Below, in pieces: positions 48,493 to 60,319 of a DNA stretch of 64,000 bases. How positions within the stretch are numbered: position 1 is the first letter of the stretch; each line of letters starts with the position of its first letter. The DNA comes from Artocarpus heterophyllus (taxonomy: Eukaryota > Streptophyta > Magnoliopsida > Rosales > Moraceae): positions 9,834,420 to 9,898,419 of the forward strand of contig CM046340.1 of the NCBI GenBank assembly GCA_025403435.1. The letters run 5' to 3'. Position numbers and translations under genes: made by a program. The notes under the pieces are model-generated. The model was not told the origin of the DNA. It worked only from the letters and a program-made list of their open reading frames with translations, and ran no database searches.

Positions 48493-49143
48493 TTACAGAT
48501 GGAGATTCAAATCAATTGGCCGCTCCCGGCTTTCCCTTTCCCATTCAAGCTTGGATGTTGCAGTGTCGGATTCTGGATGTATGATTTGCATTTTATCTAT
48601 CAATTCCTCAGCTGTTGAAGCAGTAACAAAGATTTGTCTCTCCGATTCTGTAGTGATGTTTTCTTCCACAGCGTAATCTAGAAATTTCAAAAGACCGTCA
48701 TAAAAACCCTTTACGTTCAGCAGTCCCAAAGGTTTGGAATAAAAGCCCAACAATTGCCCACAAGCAACTATAAATATTTCCTCAAGAGTACCTAGACCAC
48801 CAGGTAATGCTATAAAAGCATCAGAACTATAGATTATGTCTTTAAAATTTTTAGGGATACTCCTGACTCCTTCTCCCTTACCTATGGCTTCCTTACAAAG
48901 GTTTCCTTCAACTGGAATATGAGGCCAAATTCTTACATCAGTAGCGTCGCTAGACCTAGCTGCTAGTGCCATATTTACCATCATTTTTATACTACCACCC
49001 CCATAGATTATGTTAATCTTCTTGCGTGCTAGGACTTGCCCTAAGTGATTTGCAGCTTCTAAATAAGCTTTATCTTTTCCAAGGCTGGAACCACAAAAGA
49101 CACAGACATTCTTTATTTTCTTCGTGGACTGGGAGGTAGACAT
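48493..49143 (-). CDS. LOG-like (cytokinin riboside 5'-monophosphate phosphoribohydrolase family) protein inside an LTR element
   Basis: A single uninterrupted frame of 216 aa from ATG at 49143 covers the whole LOG domain. The frame is open 13 codons further up, but only to a GTG. Visible motifs are VCVFCGSSLGKDKAY (13-27), YGGGSI (47-52), SSDAFIALPGGLGTLEE (106-122, with the family's PGGxGTxxE) and PLGLLNVKGFYDGLL (138-152). LOG enzymes release active cytokinin bases from riboside monophosphates in the cytosol. Host LOG genes normally have several introns; this copy has none, which suggests capture through RNA. The family's Arg-Lys pair before SDAFIALP is missing: the stretch reads IPKNFKDIIYS. 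Catalysis is therefore doubtful, and a changed role is possible. It lies in element orientation between the Cys4 ORF and the 3' LTR. Confidence 0.88.
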   Translation of the reverse strand: MSTSQSTKKIKNVCVFCGSSLGKDKAYLEAANHLGQVLARKKINIIYGGGSIKMMVNMALAARSSDATDVRIWPHIPVEGNLCKEAIGKGEGVRSIPKNFKDIIYSSDAFIALPGGLGTLEEIFIVACGQLLGFYSKPLGLLNVKGFYDGLLKFLDYAVEENITTESERQIFVTASTAEELIDKMQIIHPESDTATSKLEWERESRERPIDLNLHL

Positions 49144-49786
49144 ATTTGGTTTATAGAAGTGGTTGCTTAATGTCTGCTCCACTTAGACTTCGGGTTCTAC
49201 TTGAGTTTTTAAAGATGAGAAATATACAAAAAGGGCTAAAGAGATAGACGAGTAGGTAATGAAAAGGTAATCCAAAGATTTAAACAAAATCTTGTGTGGA
49301 TAAGAAAGTAAGATAAGGTGATTGATAGTTTACAGAAAATCTGATTCACTTTTTGAAAAAGATTAGACTCTAATTGTATAACTTTTGACAATTGAGAACA
49401 ATTTGACAGAAGACCCTCTTGACACAACTGTAGACTTTTTGACAAATATACACCAAGTCTAGAAATTTAATATAAACGACAAATACTGTAGAACTTTTGA
49501 AATTTGAGACACAAATCTTGAAATATCTGGATAAGCTTTTCAAAATTCAGACATATTACTGTACCGTATGTAACGTGTCTGATAAGATAATATATTTTAT
49601 TTTATATATATTTAAGAAAATCATAAATTAAATAAGATATTAACATTTACTGTATCAATCTAATAATCACAATTATTTCAAACACAAAAGCAAATATTCT
49701 GAGTAAAAGCAAAACACAAACTGTTGAACATCAGCTAAAACTGCTTCAAATAAGTAAAGACTAAATAACCTTTATAGAGCGATGAC
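49144..49786 (-). other. Gap between the element's two ORFs
   Basis: A/T-rich sequence with no recognisable protein. It could hold a leader, an intron or a promoter for the LOG-like ORF, but nothing in the sequence decides this. Confidence 0.5.
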
Positions 49787-50308
49787 TTATTCCCCATCCA
49801 GTTTTCTTATGGCTTGGCAAACAGGATCTAGAAATACCATATTCCTGAGGCGTTGTCTTTCTGTATAAAATTTAGGCCAGAGTTTAAAAATAGCTCCTTG
49901 AACATATCCACTAGGGTGACCGTGGAGAGGAGGATGGATGCTATCCAAGTTCTCCTTTGAAAGTCCATTCCTACAAAACCTTATTTTATCCTCTCTATTC
50001 GTAGACATATAACCAGGTGAATTACATTTACCGTTACAATTTTGTCTTCCACATTTGTTACAAGTGACCACGATGGCACGAGCTCTTCTTTTCATTGCAC
50101 TACGACTGGTACCTGTTCCTGGTAAACCGACATCTTGACTAAAGTCACTCGGACGGATTTTCCCCTCTATCAACATTCTCACATCACAAGGGATACCAAA
50201 ACGCATAAGAATCCACAACCGAGTAATTCTAGCCTTGTATTTCTTTCTGAGAATCTTTTGGGAGAGTGATGGGAAATACTTTCTCAGATGTTGGTACTTT
50301 GGGTCCAT
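49787..50308 (-). CDS. 173-aa basic Cys4 protein of unknown function
   Basis: The frame starts at a true ATG (50308). It has a basic N-terminus (HLRKYF, KILRKKYKARITRLW), a hydrophobic patch (LWILMRFGIPCDVRML, 31-46), then GTSRSAMKRRARAI (66-79). A Cys4 cluster follows directly: C83, C86, C91 and C95 (CNKCGRQNCNGKC). The C-terminus (130-173) has HGHPSGYVQG and no known domain. An arginine-rich patch just before a small zinc-binding Cys cluster is the layout of carlavirus cysteine-rich nucleic-acid-binding proteins. A degenerate chromovirus gag knuckle is the other candidate, but the gag capsid region is absent. The resemblance is by eye only. An RNA- or DNA-binding role is plausible. Confidence 0.6.
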   Translation of the reverse strand: MDPKYQHLRKYFPSLSQKILRKKYKARITRLWILMRFGIPCDVRMLIEGKIRPSDFSQDVGLPGTGTSRSAMKRRARAIVVTCNKCGRQNCNGKCNSPGYMSTNREDKIRFCRNGLSKENLDSIHPPLHGHPSGYVQGAIFKLWPKFYTERQRLRNMVFLDPVCQAIRKLDGE

Positions 50309-51777
50309 GATGAGATGAAAGAAGAGTAAATAGAAAGGAAAAATTAAGATAGTAAATTGCAGAATCCTAGAATTCCTTCTTCTTTTAGAAGAAAAGAAGA
50401 ATTTTTAATGAAAAAGAAGAGGATTTGCGATTTAAAGAGAAAATAACAAATTAAGAGAGAAAAAGTGAACTCGGAGAAATAAGCTCTTATGCACAGTAAA
50501 CGTATATGTAAACAATAATTAAACCACTGTATATGACACGTATAGAGACCACGTGGGAGAGACAGTGTGAATCAAACTGATTTAGGATTTGAACTAGGCC
50601 CAAATGTTCTTAGTTGAAAATGGTCAGGTTGTTTCGGCCTTAACACATTTAGAACGAGTTAAATAACAAACATAAAATTGAAAACCAATTCATATGAATC
50701 TTAAACCCAATTCAAAGTCCACTATAGATAAAGTTAACTATAAACAACAAATCTAATTTAACGACAACAAGGATCTTCCTGAATGATATTTAAAATCATT
50801 TCATAACAACACAATCTTCCAGCAACTCAAATAATTTTGTTTTAATCAAAACCTTATTGAACAATACATACACCCATATGTTATTGATAATACTCAACAT
50901 CTATCAATGGATTCATCATCATTACTACCAAGGGTTTAGAATGCGACTAACCTTGAAATCAATACGATTTACGTCTTTCAACGTAGACCATATCAATGAA
51001 CAAAGACACTAGATGTTACTACTTAAGAACATCTACAATCCCCACAATTCTACTCATACAATATATAATTTTCTCATATAACAAAACCTTAGGTAACCAA
51101 AAGATTCACTGATACACTTAAATACAATGTATGTAACAAAATATTCCAATTTTGAGATTCATGCATTCTAGACTTTACACAGTCTCAACAGACCAAAAGT
51201 CTAGCATTTATCTCTCTCAAGATTCAATACCATGATTCCCAACTTATATCACATTCCTCAAATAAATAGAACTTTCAAGAAAAGATATTGACACTTATGT
51301 GCTCCATCGAATCCATACATAATCATTACTTAGGTTTGAATCAATTACGAAAAATTTGGCATATCTATGTCAAACTTTAAAATCAATAAATCAAGCCTTA
51401 TATTTCTTATTGTTTTTCACGAGACAAAAGGCTTTTAAATCCTCGTATCTATACGAATTTCTCATCGTTTATACGAATTAGATATGCTTATAGATCCAAA
51501 TATTATACGAATCTCTCATAAGCATTCTACTTATAAACTCATTCCATATAATTATCATTCCCTCATAACTATTAATACTTTCCTTCTATGTAATTATTGT
51601 ACTCATATAATCATTAGTATTTTCATTCTATGGCCTTTCCATGTTACATCCTTCTAGACTGTATAAATCAATGTGAAGGTTCATTTTGATGATGACAATA
51701 AAAATTCAGCTTCAAAACCATCTCAAAAATATATTTTTTTAAAGTGGTGCTACACTCCCTAGGTTAACCGAACCTAG
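50309..51777 (-). other. Long leader of the young element
   Basis: About 1.47 kb between the primer site and the Cys4 ORF, A/T-rich, with no frame of 60 codons or more on the element's strand. No gag remnant is recognisable. Just inside the primer site, CCTAGGTT and AACCTAGG (about 51759-51779) form an 8-bp inverted repeat. Confidence 0.6.
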
Positions 51778-51789
51778 GCTCTGATACCA
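51778..51789 (-). other. Primer binding site, initiator tRNA-Met
   Basis: The minus strand reads TGGTATCAGAGC, the standard complement of the initiator tRNA-Met 3' end. It lies 7 bp inside the 5' LTR and fixes the element's orientation. Confidence 0.92.
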
Positions 51790-51796
51790 AAAATTC

Positions 51797-54330
51797 TGTA
51801 ACGCCCCTATATGGGGGTTAACAGTTTTTAATGAGATAAAATAAAAATAAATAATAAAAGTAAAACCTTAAAATAAAATTTGCCCGGGACTTAAATGAAA
51901 ACTCTCAACTCAAAAATAAAAATATAAACGATAAATAAACCACAGTTTTAATGTAGCACCTTAAATTTAATAATATAAACTGTTGTCATCATCATTTTAA
52001 CCCTCAACACATTGTAATACAGTCACAGAAAGTAACAATTGATGCTTACATTATCATGAAGAACATTCTCAACAATTGAAGCAGTCCCAATGTAATATAG
52101 CTACATCACGTCCTCAACTATATTTCTCGTAGCCACCTCACACTTAGTGAGTCCTGAAAAGATATAAACATAAGGGAATGAGCAACACTATGCTCAGTAG
52201 AGAAAGCCATTACTCACCTCTATCATTACCACATTAAAATCTGCATGGTTAGTAAGTTACATCATATTCCAGATTATGAGGTTTATTATGATCACATCTT
52301 ATGGATACCGTAGTTAATCATTACCAAGTGTCATAATTACACATTTATACAAATATTACCAATCATCATTGTTCCTAGGTATCCATGTTAAATTGAGTAT
52401 CACTCAACTCATCGAAACCCAAATGGGCGCACTTGATCACCCTATAAACATTCCAAGGGTGTTCCGGTGAGGGGACATCAAGTCCCGAGTCCTCACCAAA
52501 TCGATTCCTGTACAGTGTGTTCTGGGACTTTCAACCCAAGGAAGCGTCATCGCCTTCCCCCTACTTTACCTTTTAGGGTATTCATGCCCAAGGACGTAAC
52601 CGTCGCCCTTTTCATGTCTCACAATTTCTCTATATTAAATCATTATTAATAGAGTTAATTTTCCTAACCATGCTTCTCAATTTATAACATGTGTCAATTC
52701 ATTATGTTCCTCGCCGTACAATACAAGACGAGTCCATGTCATAGTTTCATATGTGATACACATATAATATCAGTTCAACATAGATATATATATTGCGGCA
52801 AAACAATCAATTTTAATTCTATAAAAACCTCACAAAAGATGAGTAATAGAATCCCTACCTTTTAAGCTTATCAACAGTCTCTTAATCCTGGAATCAATTA
52901 ACGTTAGCTCCATACTCCCTTGATCTTGAACTCCAAGCAAAGCAGATCCAGTTGTATCTCGCTGTATCTATGAAGCATCCTCTGTAGTGCTCCTCGAGCG
53001 ACTATGAATGGCTAGGAATGCTTCCTGGAGATCATACATTCTTGAAAACGTCATTCTGGACTCCGATACTGCTGTTTGAATCGCCTCGATTCGCGTGCAG
53101 TCGGTACCGGATGATTTTCATCGGAGTGGAATTTGCTCGAACGGAGGTCACCATTGCATCCAGAGCATCGAAACGAGTCAGGAGGCGGTCTCGGATCTTC
53201 GATCGGAGGTCCGGATCACAAAATCCCATTTTGGCCTTTGACCACCGTTGACCGGCGTTGACCACCGTTGACCGGCCGTTGACCGGCGGCGGTTGGCTCC
53301 GTTGAGGGCTGAGCTCAAGCCTACCCCCCCTAATTCGACCCTTCTGAGTTCAATGGTGATGTCAATTTCATTCAATTCGACCTCTAACATAGCAAATCGA
53401 AGACGGAATTCACGGCCACAACCGGCGGCTCCGATCTCTTATCTCCGGCGGAGATATCGTGAAATTGAGGTGGGGGAATTGTTCCCCGGCCTCCTCTGAG
53501 TATTTCCCCTACGGTGGGGCAGTTCAACACAGCGTGGAACGGCGGCTCCACCTAGCTCCACGGCGGTGCACGACGGAGATGCCGTTTTCCGTCCTCCGGC
53601 CATCATTTCGTGCAATTGAGGTATCTAATTTCTTCCTCTCGGTCCTCTGAAGGTTTTTGTGCCTTCAATTTGGCACAAAACGGCCTAAAATGGCCAACCC
53701 AACCTCACCCACGGCGACGGTGGCGGGCGTCTTCGTTCTCCGGCGAGGGGCGGCGGAACGGTGCAATTGACCGAGGGGTCTTGCTCGCCGTCGCCCTCTG
53801 ATCATTTTGGCACCGGCGGTGTGCTACACCGCTGCCATATGCGGCGGCTCCGACGACGGCTCCACGGCGGCGACGGGGCAGCTCCGGCGAAGCTGTTCCA
53901 GCCAGAATTGAGCTGGGAAATTGGTACCATCTTGTTCCTCTCCTCTCACTGAGTCCATAGACACCAAAATCACGTCGATTGGTGGTCGGACGGCCGAGAA
54001 ACGATGTCGGGAAAATATGGGTTTCACCGCCACTTTGGGCGGCGCGTGAGCCCTCCTCCGGCGGTGTTTTGGGTGGCACGACACCTCGTTGGACTCAGCT
54101 CAACGAGAGCTTCCCACTGGTATGGGAGGTGTCGAAAAATAACGCCAGAATCTCAAACGAGATTTGAGGAGAAAGAGAGAAAATTCTAGAGAGAGAAAGA
54201 AGAGAGAGAAAGTCTCGAGTTTTGTGATATTTTCTGATTTTTTTTTTTTTTTTTTTTTTTTTTTATATATATATATACTAAAAATTAATCTAATTACCTT
54301 AATACCCTTAGGGGAATAACGGGTGTCACA
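51797..54330 (-). repeat. 5' LTR of the young element
   Basis: This copy matches 45010-47544 throughout by eye, apart from a TA tract two bases shorter near 52785 and a T run one base longer near 54240. The five W-box cores recur at 53238, 53248, 53258, 53268 and 53279. As the 5' LTR, this copy would drive expression of the internal ORFs. Confidence 0.95.
53238..53284. promoter_or_regulatory. Phased W-box cluster in the 5' LTR
   Basis: Same five TTGACC cores as in the other LTR, with steps of 10, 10, 10 and 11 bp. This is the copy positioned to act on transcription of the internal genes. Confidence 0.6.
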
Positions 54331-55095
54331 GTCACACACGATGCTTACATTATCATGAAGAACATTCTTAGCAAATGAAGCAAATCCAACGTAATATAGC
54401 CATATAGCTTCCTCAACTATGCTTTTTGTCACCACCTTACACATTGTGAGTCCTAAAAAGATGAAAATATTGGGGAATGAGAGACAACATGCTTAGTAGG
54501 GAAAACCATTACTCACCTTTAGGTTTTTATTATTTCCACATTAAAACCTGCATGGTTAGTTAGTTCTCAATCATTATAGATCTTATGAGGTTCATTATGA
54601 TCATATTCTGTGGATAACATATATTAACATTACCGAGTTTCATACATATATATAGGTACAAATATTAGATTCACCATTGGTCCTCTAGATAGCTATGTTA
54701 CCATAGAGTATTCATCGCTCAACTCATCGAAACCCAAATGGACACGCTTGACTACCCTACAATCATTTCAAGGATGTTCGGTGAAGGGATATTAAGCCCA
54801 GATCCTCACCAAGTCGATTCCTATACAGTGTGTTATAGGACTTTCGACCCAAGGGAGTGTCATCACCTCCCCCTATTTTACCTTTTAGGGTATTCGTGCC
54901 TAAGGACGTTACCGCTGCCCTCTTCACATCTTGCAATTCCTCTCTAATCAATCATTATTTATAGAGTTAGATTTCCTAACTATGCTTCTCAATTTACAAT
55001 AATATATGTCAAATCAATTTATTCCTTGCTATATAATACATGACGAGTTCATATCATTGTCTCATATATGATACTCATATAATAGCAATTCAACG

Positions 55096-55127
<32 letters not shown>

Positions 55128-56460
55128 TATATATCTTTCAATAAAACAACCAATTTTAATTCCATAAAAACCTCACAAAAGATGAGTAATAGATTCCCTA
55201 CCTCTTGGCAAATATACTGTTGATAACTTTCAGCTCAAGATACCAAGTTTACCACGTAAGCTCCAAGTACTTCGTTATCCTACAACGTATAAAGTAACCA
55301 TACTTTAACTTAATTCCTAATCTATAATCATGTTAATTTACTATCTATTTTTATTAGTGTGCCATAATCATTAATACAAAATCCTTGGAACATTTCGTAA
55401 CACAAAACGTTGAAAAACAAATGAGTTTGGACTAACTGATCGGCCCGCTAATCATTTACTTCCGGCCAACCAATCAAACTACATATTCTAGGCCTCTCTA
55501 TTAGCCTGCCGATTTGTAGAGTTTAGCCTGCCGATCTGGTAGAGTTTGGCTTGCTGGTCTATAGGGTTTGGCTTGTAGAACCTGCCAAGGGGTCCAGCCT
55601 AGAAGAATTTCTTAAAATTCAATTTTCTATTTTTGAAGGTTTCAAGCTTTAAAACTCAATCTGACCCTCTTTATCAACTTTCAGGACATAAAATGCATAA
55701 AAACTATAAAAGATCACATTCAAATACATATAGATCATCTTTCTTAAAATTTTCATACCTAGCATACAATTCTAAGCCAAATAGCAAAACTTTTCAAAAC
55801 CAATTCAAATCTCATTTTAAACAAAGATTTATATAAATCAAACTTCAAAATCGTTCTATAATTACCCACAAATATCAAACACACATTTTTCACAAATCTC
55901 ATACTAAAACACAGATCAAAGTTTTAGCTTGATAAACCTTACCTCAAGCTTAAAGAAAATTAGTGATTTTGTTTGCGAAAATCTTTGATCTTTGTTATGT
56001 GCTTTTGGAAGATCTAAAAAAATAACTTTGAATTTCTTTCTAGATTATCTTGAAGCAGACTTGATGATCCTTGATCTTGGAGAAATCAAAGAGAAGAAAG
56101 AAAAGAGGCAACGAGGGAGAAAAAGAGAGAAAGATAGAGAGAGAGATGTGTGAGAGAGAGTGAAGGGATGAGACTCAAAGAAGATCAAAATAATTGAAGG
56201 GGAATAGGTAGGTGAAGGGTGGTCTCCATCGGAGACTTTGGGGCATATAATGCCAAATGGTATTTTTTAAATAATTTAGAAGTTCCAAGGGCATTTTGCT
56301 TAATATACTAAGTAGGTATAGTAATTTTTAAAAAGTTTAAAAATAGGTAGAAATAAATAATATGGAATAGATTTTAGATAAAACAAATTTTAATTGGCAC
56401 ACTAATAATTTATTTATTTATAATAATACCCGTTAGAAAAATAACAAGTGTCACAAGAAT

Positions 56461-57429
56461 TTACAGAAACGTTTCATTTTGAGCAAATTAAGTTGTTTTC
56501 ATCACAAAATATTAGCCCCAACCAAAAAATTCTAGCTCCATCACTGATTTCAAACACAAATTTTTACGATAAATTTGTATTTGTTAAAAAGTTAGTGATT
56601 TTGGTAGACATGAATGCGCGTACGTTGTGCCTATGATTAATACTACTTTTGCATGCCATACGAACAACAACTTGTCGACAATCCTAAGTTGGATTGGTAA
56701 ACGTATATCTGAGATTCCTTTGGTGCCAAGTGATCATGTGACTAAAGTTTTCCAGCGAAGGAAAAAAAAAAAGTCATCCTGACGAAAGCATTGTATAATT
56801 ATTGGTGCATCTTTTATAATTTCATGATTATCAGAATTATCTTGCACGTCAATATGATTTATAGGAGATTTGCATTACTTTTGAGCAAATGGCTTGTGAC
56901 TTTACATTAATGTGACTATTGGGCTCTTAGTATTTTGCTGATGTAGATTAGAAGGCAACAATATCATCGTGTCAGTTATTCTATTCTTAATTCTTTATCT
57001 ATCGATGTATCCAGACTCTAGGTGTAACGGACAGCGGTTGGTTGGTCAATAGGGATGGCGAAGAGATGGAATGTTTGAGTAATTTTTTTTTTTGGATTGA
57101 TTGATATAAGATTGATAGATATAGACATACATATAGATATAGCTTCCCACTAACGAAAGGGAATTTTTTTTATTATTTTGAAAATAAAAGGCTCTATTAT
57201 TTTAACCATATGAATTATTCAAAATTTGATCATTATTGGTGCCCAAAATATATCCCCAACCTCCCTAGCGAGTCATAAAAATCAGCAACAAGGACATAGT
57301 TGAGGCAGTTCCTTCCCCCCACATTAAAGAATGCCCTTCTAAATACATAGAAAGTATATAACTAGTATAATAACCATGCATGAATCTGAATGAAACATTG
57401 ACAAGCTAAAGCCCTTGACTTAAAAAGAA

Positions 57430-57461
<32 letters not shown>

Positions 57462-60310
57462 GTCTGATATCATTCACTTTTTTTTTCTTTTTTTTTTGTT
57501 GGTTTTTTTTTAATATTTTCCACTATAGGATTGAGGCGGATGTTCCATGGACGTCCTCAAAAACAGGGAGATCTTGGGGCGCTTCAACTGAAAAAAGCTA
57601 TCCCCCAAAGTATTTGGTCCTTTTTCCCCCGTTGGACAACTTTGCGCCATCCAAGCCCACAAAGGCAGTTGAATTACTCCAATAATATCATCAGTACTAA
57701 ATTATTTACCAAATTTTAGTCATCAAGTGATGTCACGGTAAAGATTCCTTACTTTATAAATAATTGATAAAAATAATTTAGTCACTAAATTATTTATCAA
57801 ATTTTAGTCGTCAGCAGAGATTTCTAACGTTAAATAATTGACAAAAATAATTTAGTTAGTTATAAATATTTTATTTTTGGTCTATCAAAAGTTGAAAATA
57901 CAGCTGCTACATTCATTGGAATCCAAAATTTGACACAAATATTTGGTGTTTATAGTATAACTCTCTTGTTACTTTCGAATCCTCATGGCATAGCCGAAGA
58001 GAAACTCTAGATTGCACTGTGTCAAGTTCGAAGAATGATGTCTCTTAAACAGTTGAGTTGAAAAGATGTTATTGGGAGGCAGCCAAAAGTTAGGTCCATA
58101 ATGTTAAATTGACTCTCTCAAAATGTCGACAATGTGATGCTATTATCCTAAAGGGACATTTCCAAGTGCACGACACAAAAAGATAGTGTTCCATACCAAA
58201 AAGAGAAACACAAAAGATAGTGGTTTAATTCCCTTGCAAATGTGTATTTTTTTCTTTTGTGTCTTTAAGGCATACCCTCCCGAATTTAGCTATAGGTGGC
58301 GTGTAATCCATCAATCACATAGAAGAGTCCCCTTTCTTCCGTTCCTTTCTCTCTTTGTCATTCATTCATTCTTTCTTTCTTTTCAGCATTAGGACTTATA
58401 AAATGGTATATTTATAATATGGATATTGTTACATGAAAAATCATTAATCAGCTTGGATTGAGTTGGGTTCTCTCTTGTTGATGGGACCCACCAACCGTCC
58501 GACTAGGAGTGTTCCTTTTAATAATGTAAACAAATTAGACTATTCCTATGTTTACCAACGTGGGTTCTCTCACATTTGTAGGAGAATTTCATCCTATCCC
58601 GTGAGGCTAACTAGGGATGCTTCCTGCATCTTTTTTTACATTTATTTTGATCCAAAGGTAAAATGATGAAAAAAGAGATTATTAAGGTAGATAATATGCC
58701 TAACACTTTTTTATTTTATACAAAACTCAAAAACATTTAAATTTAATTGATCATAAATATTTATTATTTGTATGATTTCATTCAAAAAAGATTTTGACGT
58801 TTCAATCTCATTTTTTCTTAAAATTTAAATTGTAGCAAATACTTCTGAATTCAATACAATATTATTGGGTCACTAAAAAAAAATGTTAAAATTTGAAAGG
58901 AAATATCGGTCAGCACATGACTTCGCTTGATATGGTGTCATTTGAAATTTTAATCGCTTTATTCATATGAGCTCATGTAACAAGATATGTACAAGAGAAT
59001 TTTTGTCTAAATTTTATCAATTATCGTAGAATTGGGGATATTCTGCAACTTTTTATTTATTTTTATTCTATGGAAATTAAAAAATTTTAGAAAGACGTCA
59101 AATATATATTTTTTTATTGATTTCTGCTAAATAAATTTCTAAAAAAGAAAAAAAGAGAAAGATAAAACCTTTATTGAACCCTACAGGAATGTAATGAAAA
59201 GGATAATGAGATTAAAAAGGAAAATAAAATAAGAAGAATTAGGACTATTGATTCCCTTTTTTAGTATTTATTTTTCTATTAGACGAGAACTAATGATGCT
59301 AATAAATAAAGAATTTATACACTCGAGTGTGTAAATTCTTAAAATAAGGACCAATAATGCTTTTAAATTAAAAGTTTAGCACATGACTGTTTAAATTCTT
59401 AATATATAGACTAATAGTGTTGACAAATTAAGAGTTTAAATATTTGAATGTCTAAATTCTTAAAATAGAAATGTAACGTCGAAAAGTAACAAAGGTTGGG
59501 TGGCCTATGATGCAAAATTCCGTGAGACGACCCATTTTAATCTATAATCAACCATAATATTGTGCGTGAAAGTACGATAAAGAGAAGTGCTCTCCTTTTT
59601 TTACTTTCTCCTCTTACGTGAATGAAGTAAACGCTATGCATCCAAGCACACGGTGCTTACTGAAGAGCCACCTATGGAATGGTGATGATGGCGACGGAGA
59701 TGCAATAATATGGCCCAAGTAAAACGACAAACTTAATGGTGGCTGCAGAGATAAAGAAAGCAATATTACATATATGTCTATATATATATAGACACACATA
59801 CACGCACAATCACATTAGCAGATGAATTACGTCGATTAGGGTCAAATCACGTGACTCAACTCCGTCGATCGTGTGAACTCAGATTAATTAATTAGCATGT
59901 TTTTCTTCCAATTTCTATTTATTACTACTAATTATTATAATTATTCAATGAAAATGGGTGTGTAGGCCACACAACAACCCACTAATGACAAAGCTGTGTA
60001 TGAAAACGAGTTGTGATTAATCTGACATAACCACTTTTTTTCAGAAATGGTACACATTATTATTATAGGCAAAAAAGAGCGTTGAATTTCGGAGCAATAT
60101 ATTATATTTATATATATATAGAGTAATAATTTGCAACTGCGCCACCCCTTTGTGGACTATGGAGTATGGACCAACCCCCATATTGAGCATCCGCGTGAAT
60201 GACATGTGGCAGTTTCCCACATTGTCCACTTGGCATGACAAGATAGGCCAATCTCTTCCCACTTTGAGTACCCAGATCCAAAACTCCAGCTAGCCTTCTC
60301 ATTTCATCTA
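56461..60310. other. Intergenic A/T-rich region
   Basis: No gene is recognised. A (CT)n tract lies at about 57429-57465. Two copies of ACTAAATTATTTAYCAAATT occur near 57697 and 57785, a diverged tandem repeat of about 88 bp. Short open frames show no domain. Confidence 0.6.
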
Positions 60311-60311
60311 C

Positions 60312-60319
60312 TATATAAA
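60312..60319 (+). promoter_or_regulatory. TATA box of the CXE gene
   Basis: TATATAAA lies 117 bp before the start codon, leaving room for a leader of about 80-90 bases that ends in CT-rich sequence just before the ATG. Confidence 0.7.

Larger units (their letters stand above)
45010..54330 (-). mobile_element. Young non-autonomous LTR retrotransposon (Tekay/Del-like LTRs) carrying LOG-like and Cys4 ORFs
   Basis: This 9.32-kb element is on the minus strand, flanked by perfect GTCAC target duplications (45005-45009 and 54331-54335). The LTRs are 2535 and 2534 bp. By eye they differ only in a TA tract and a T run. The primer site is complementary to initiator-Met tRNA and the polypurine tract abuts the 3' LTR. 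The 4.25-kb internal region has no gag, protease, RT, RNase H or integrase signature. It holds two open frames in element orientation (50308-49787, then 49143-48493). The long LTRs and initiator-Met primer suggest Tekay/Del chromoviruses. An autonomous relative elsewhere would have to supply the enzymes. Confidence 0.9.
44767..56460. mobile_element. Old solo LTR (44772-45009 plus 54336-56455) split by a younger element
   Basis: A diverged LTR begins TGAAATGCCCC at 44772 and ends AACAAGTGTCACA at 56455. AGAAT lies on both sides (44767-44771 and 56456-56460), a perfect 5-bp target duplication. Its first 238 bp and the sequence from 54336 to about 55210 are clearly related to the LTRs of the inserted element. 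No internal region belongs to it, so it is a solo LTR left by recombination between two LTRs. The middle (about 55210-56200) is unlike the young LTR: it lacks the GC-rich W-box segment and holds a diverged TAGCCTGCCGAT-type repeat near 55500-55580. Confidence 0.85.

Noticed and set aside
48493..49143. LOG-like ORF as an ordinary host gene that the element jumped beside
   Set aside because: It lies wholly between primer site and polypurine tract, in element orientation, inside one perfect target duplication. It is intronless, unlike typical host LOG genes.
45010..54330. Segmental duplication or assembly artefact explaining the two 2.5-kb repeats
   Set aside because: TG...CA ends, primer site, polypurine tract and a perfect 5-bp flanking duplication together fit LTRs.
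57531..57719. 62-codon frame after the CT repeat
   Set aside because: No recognisable family; it ends in A/T-rich repeat sequence.
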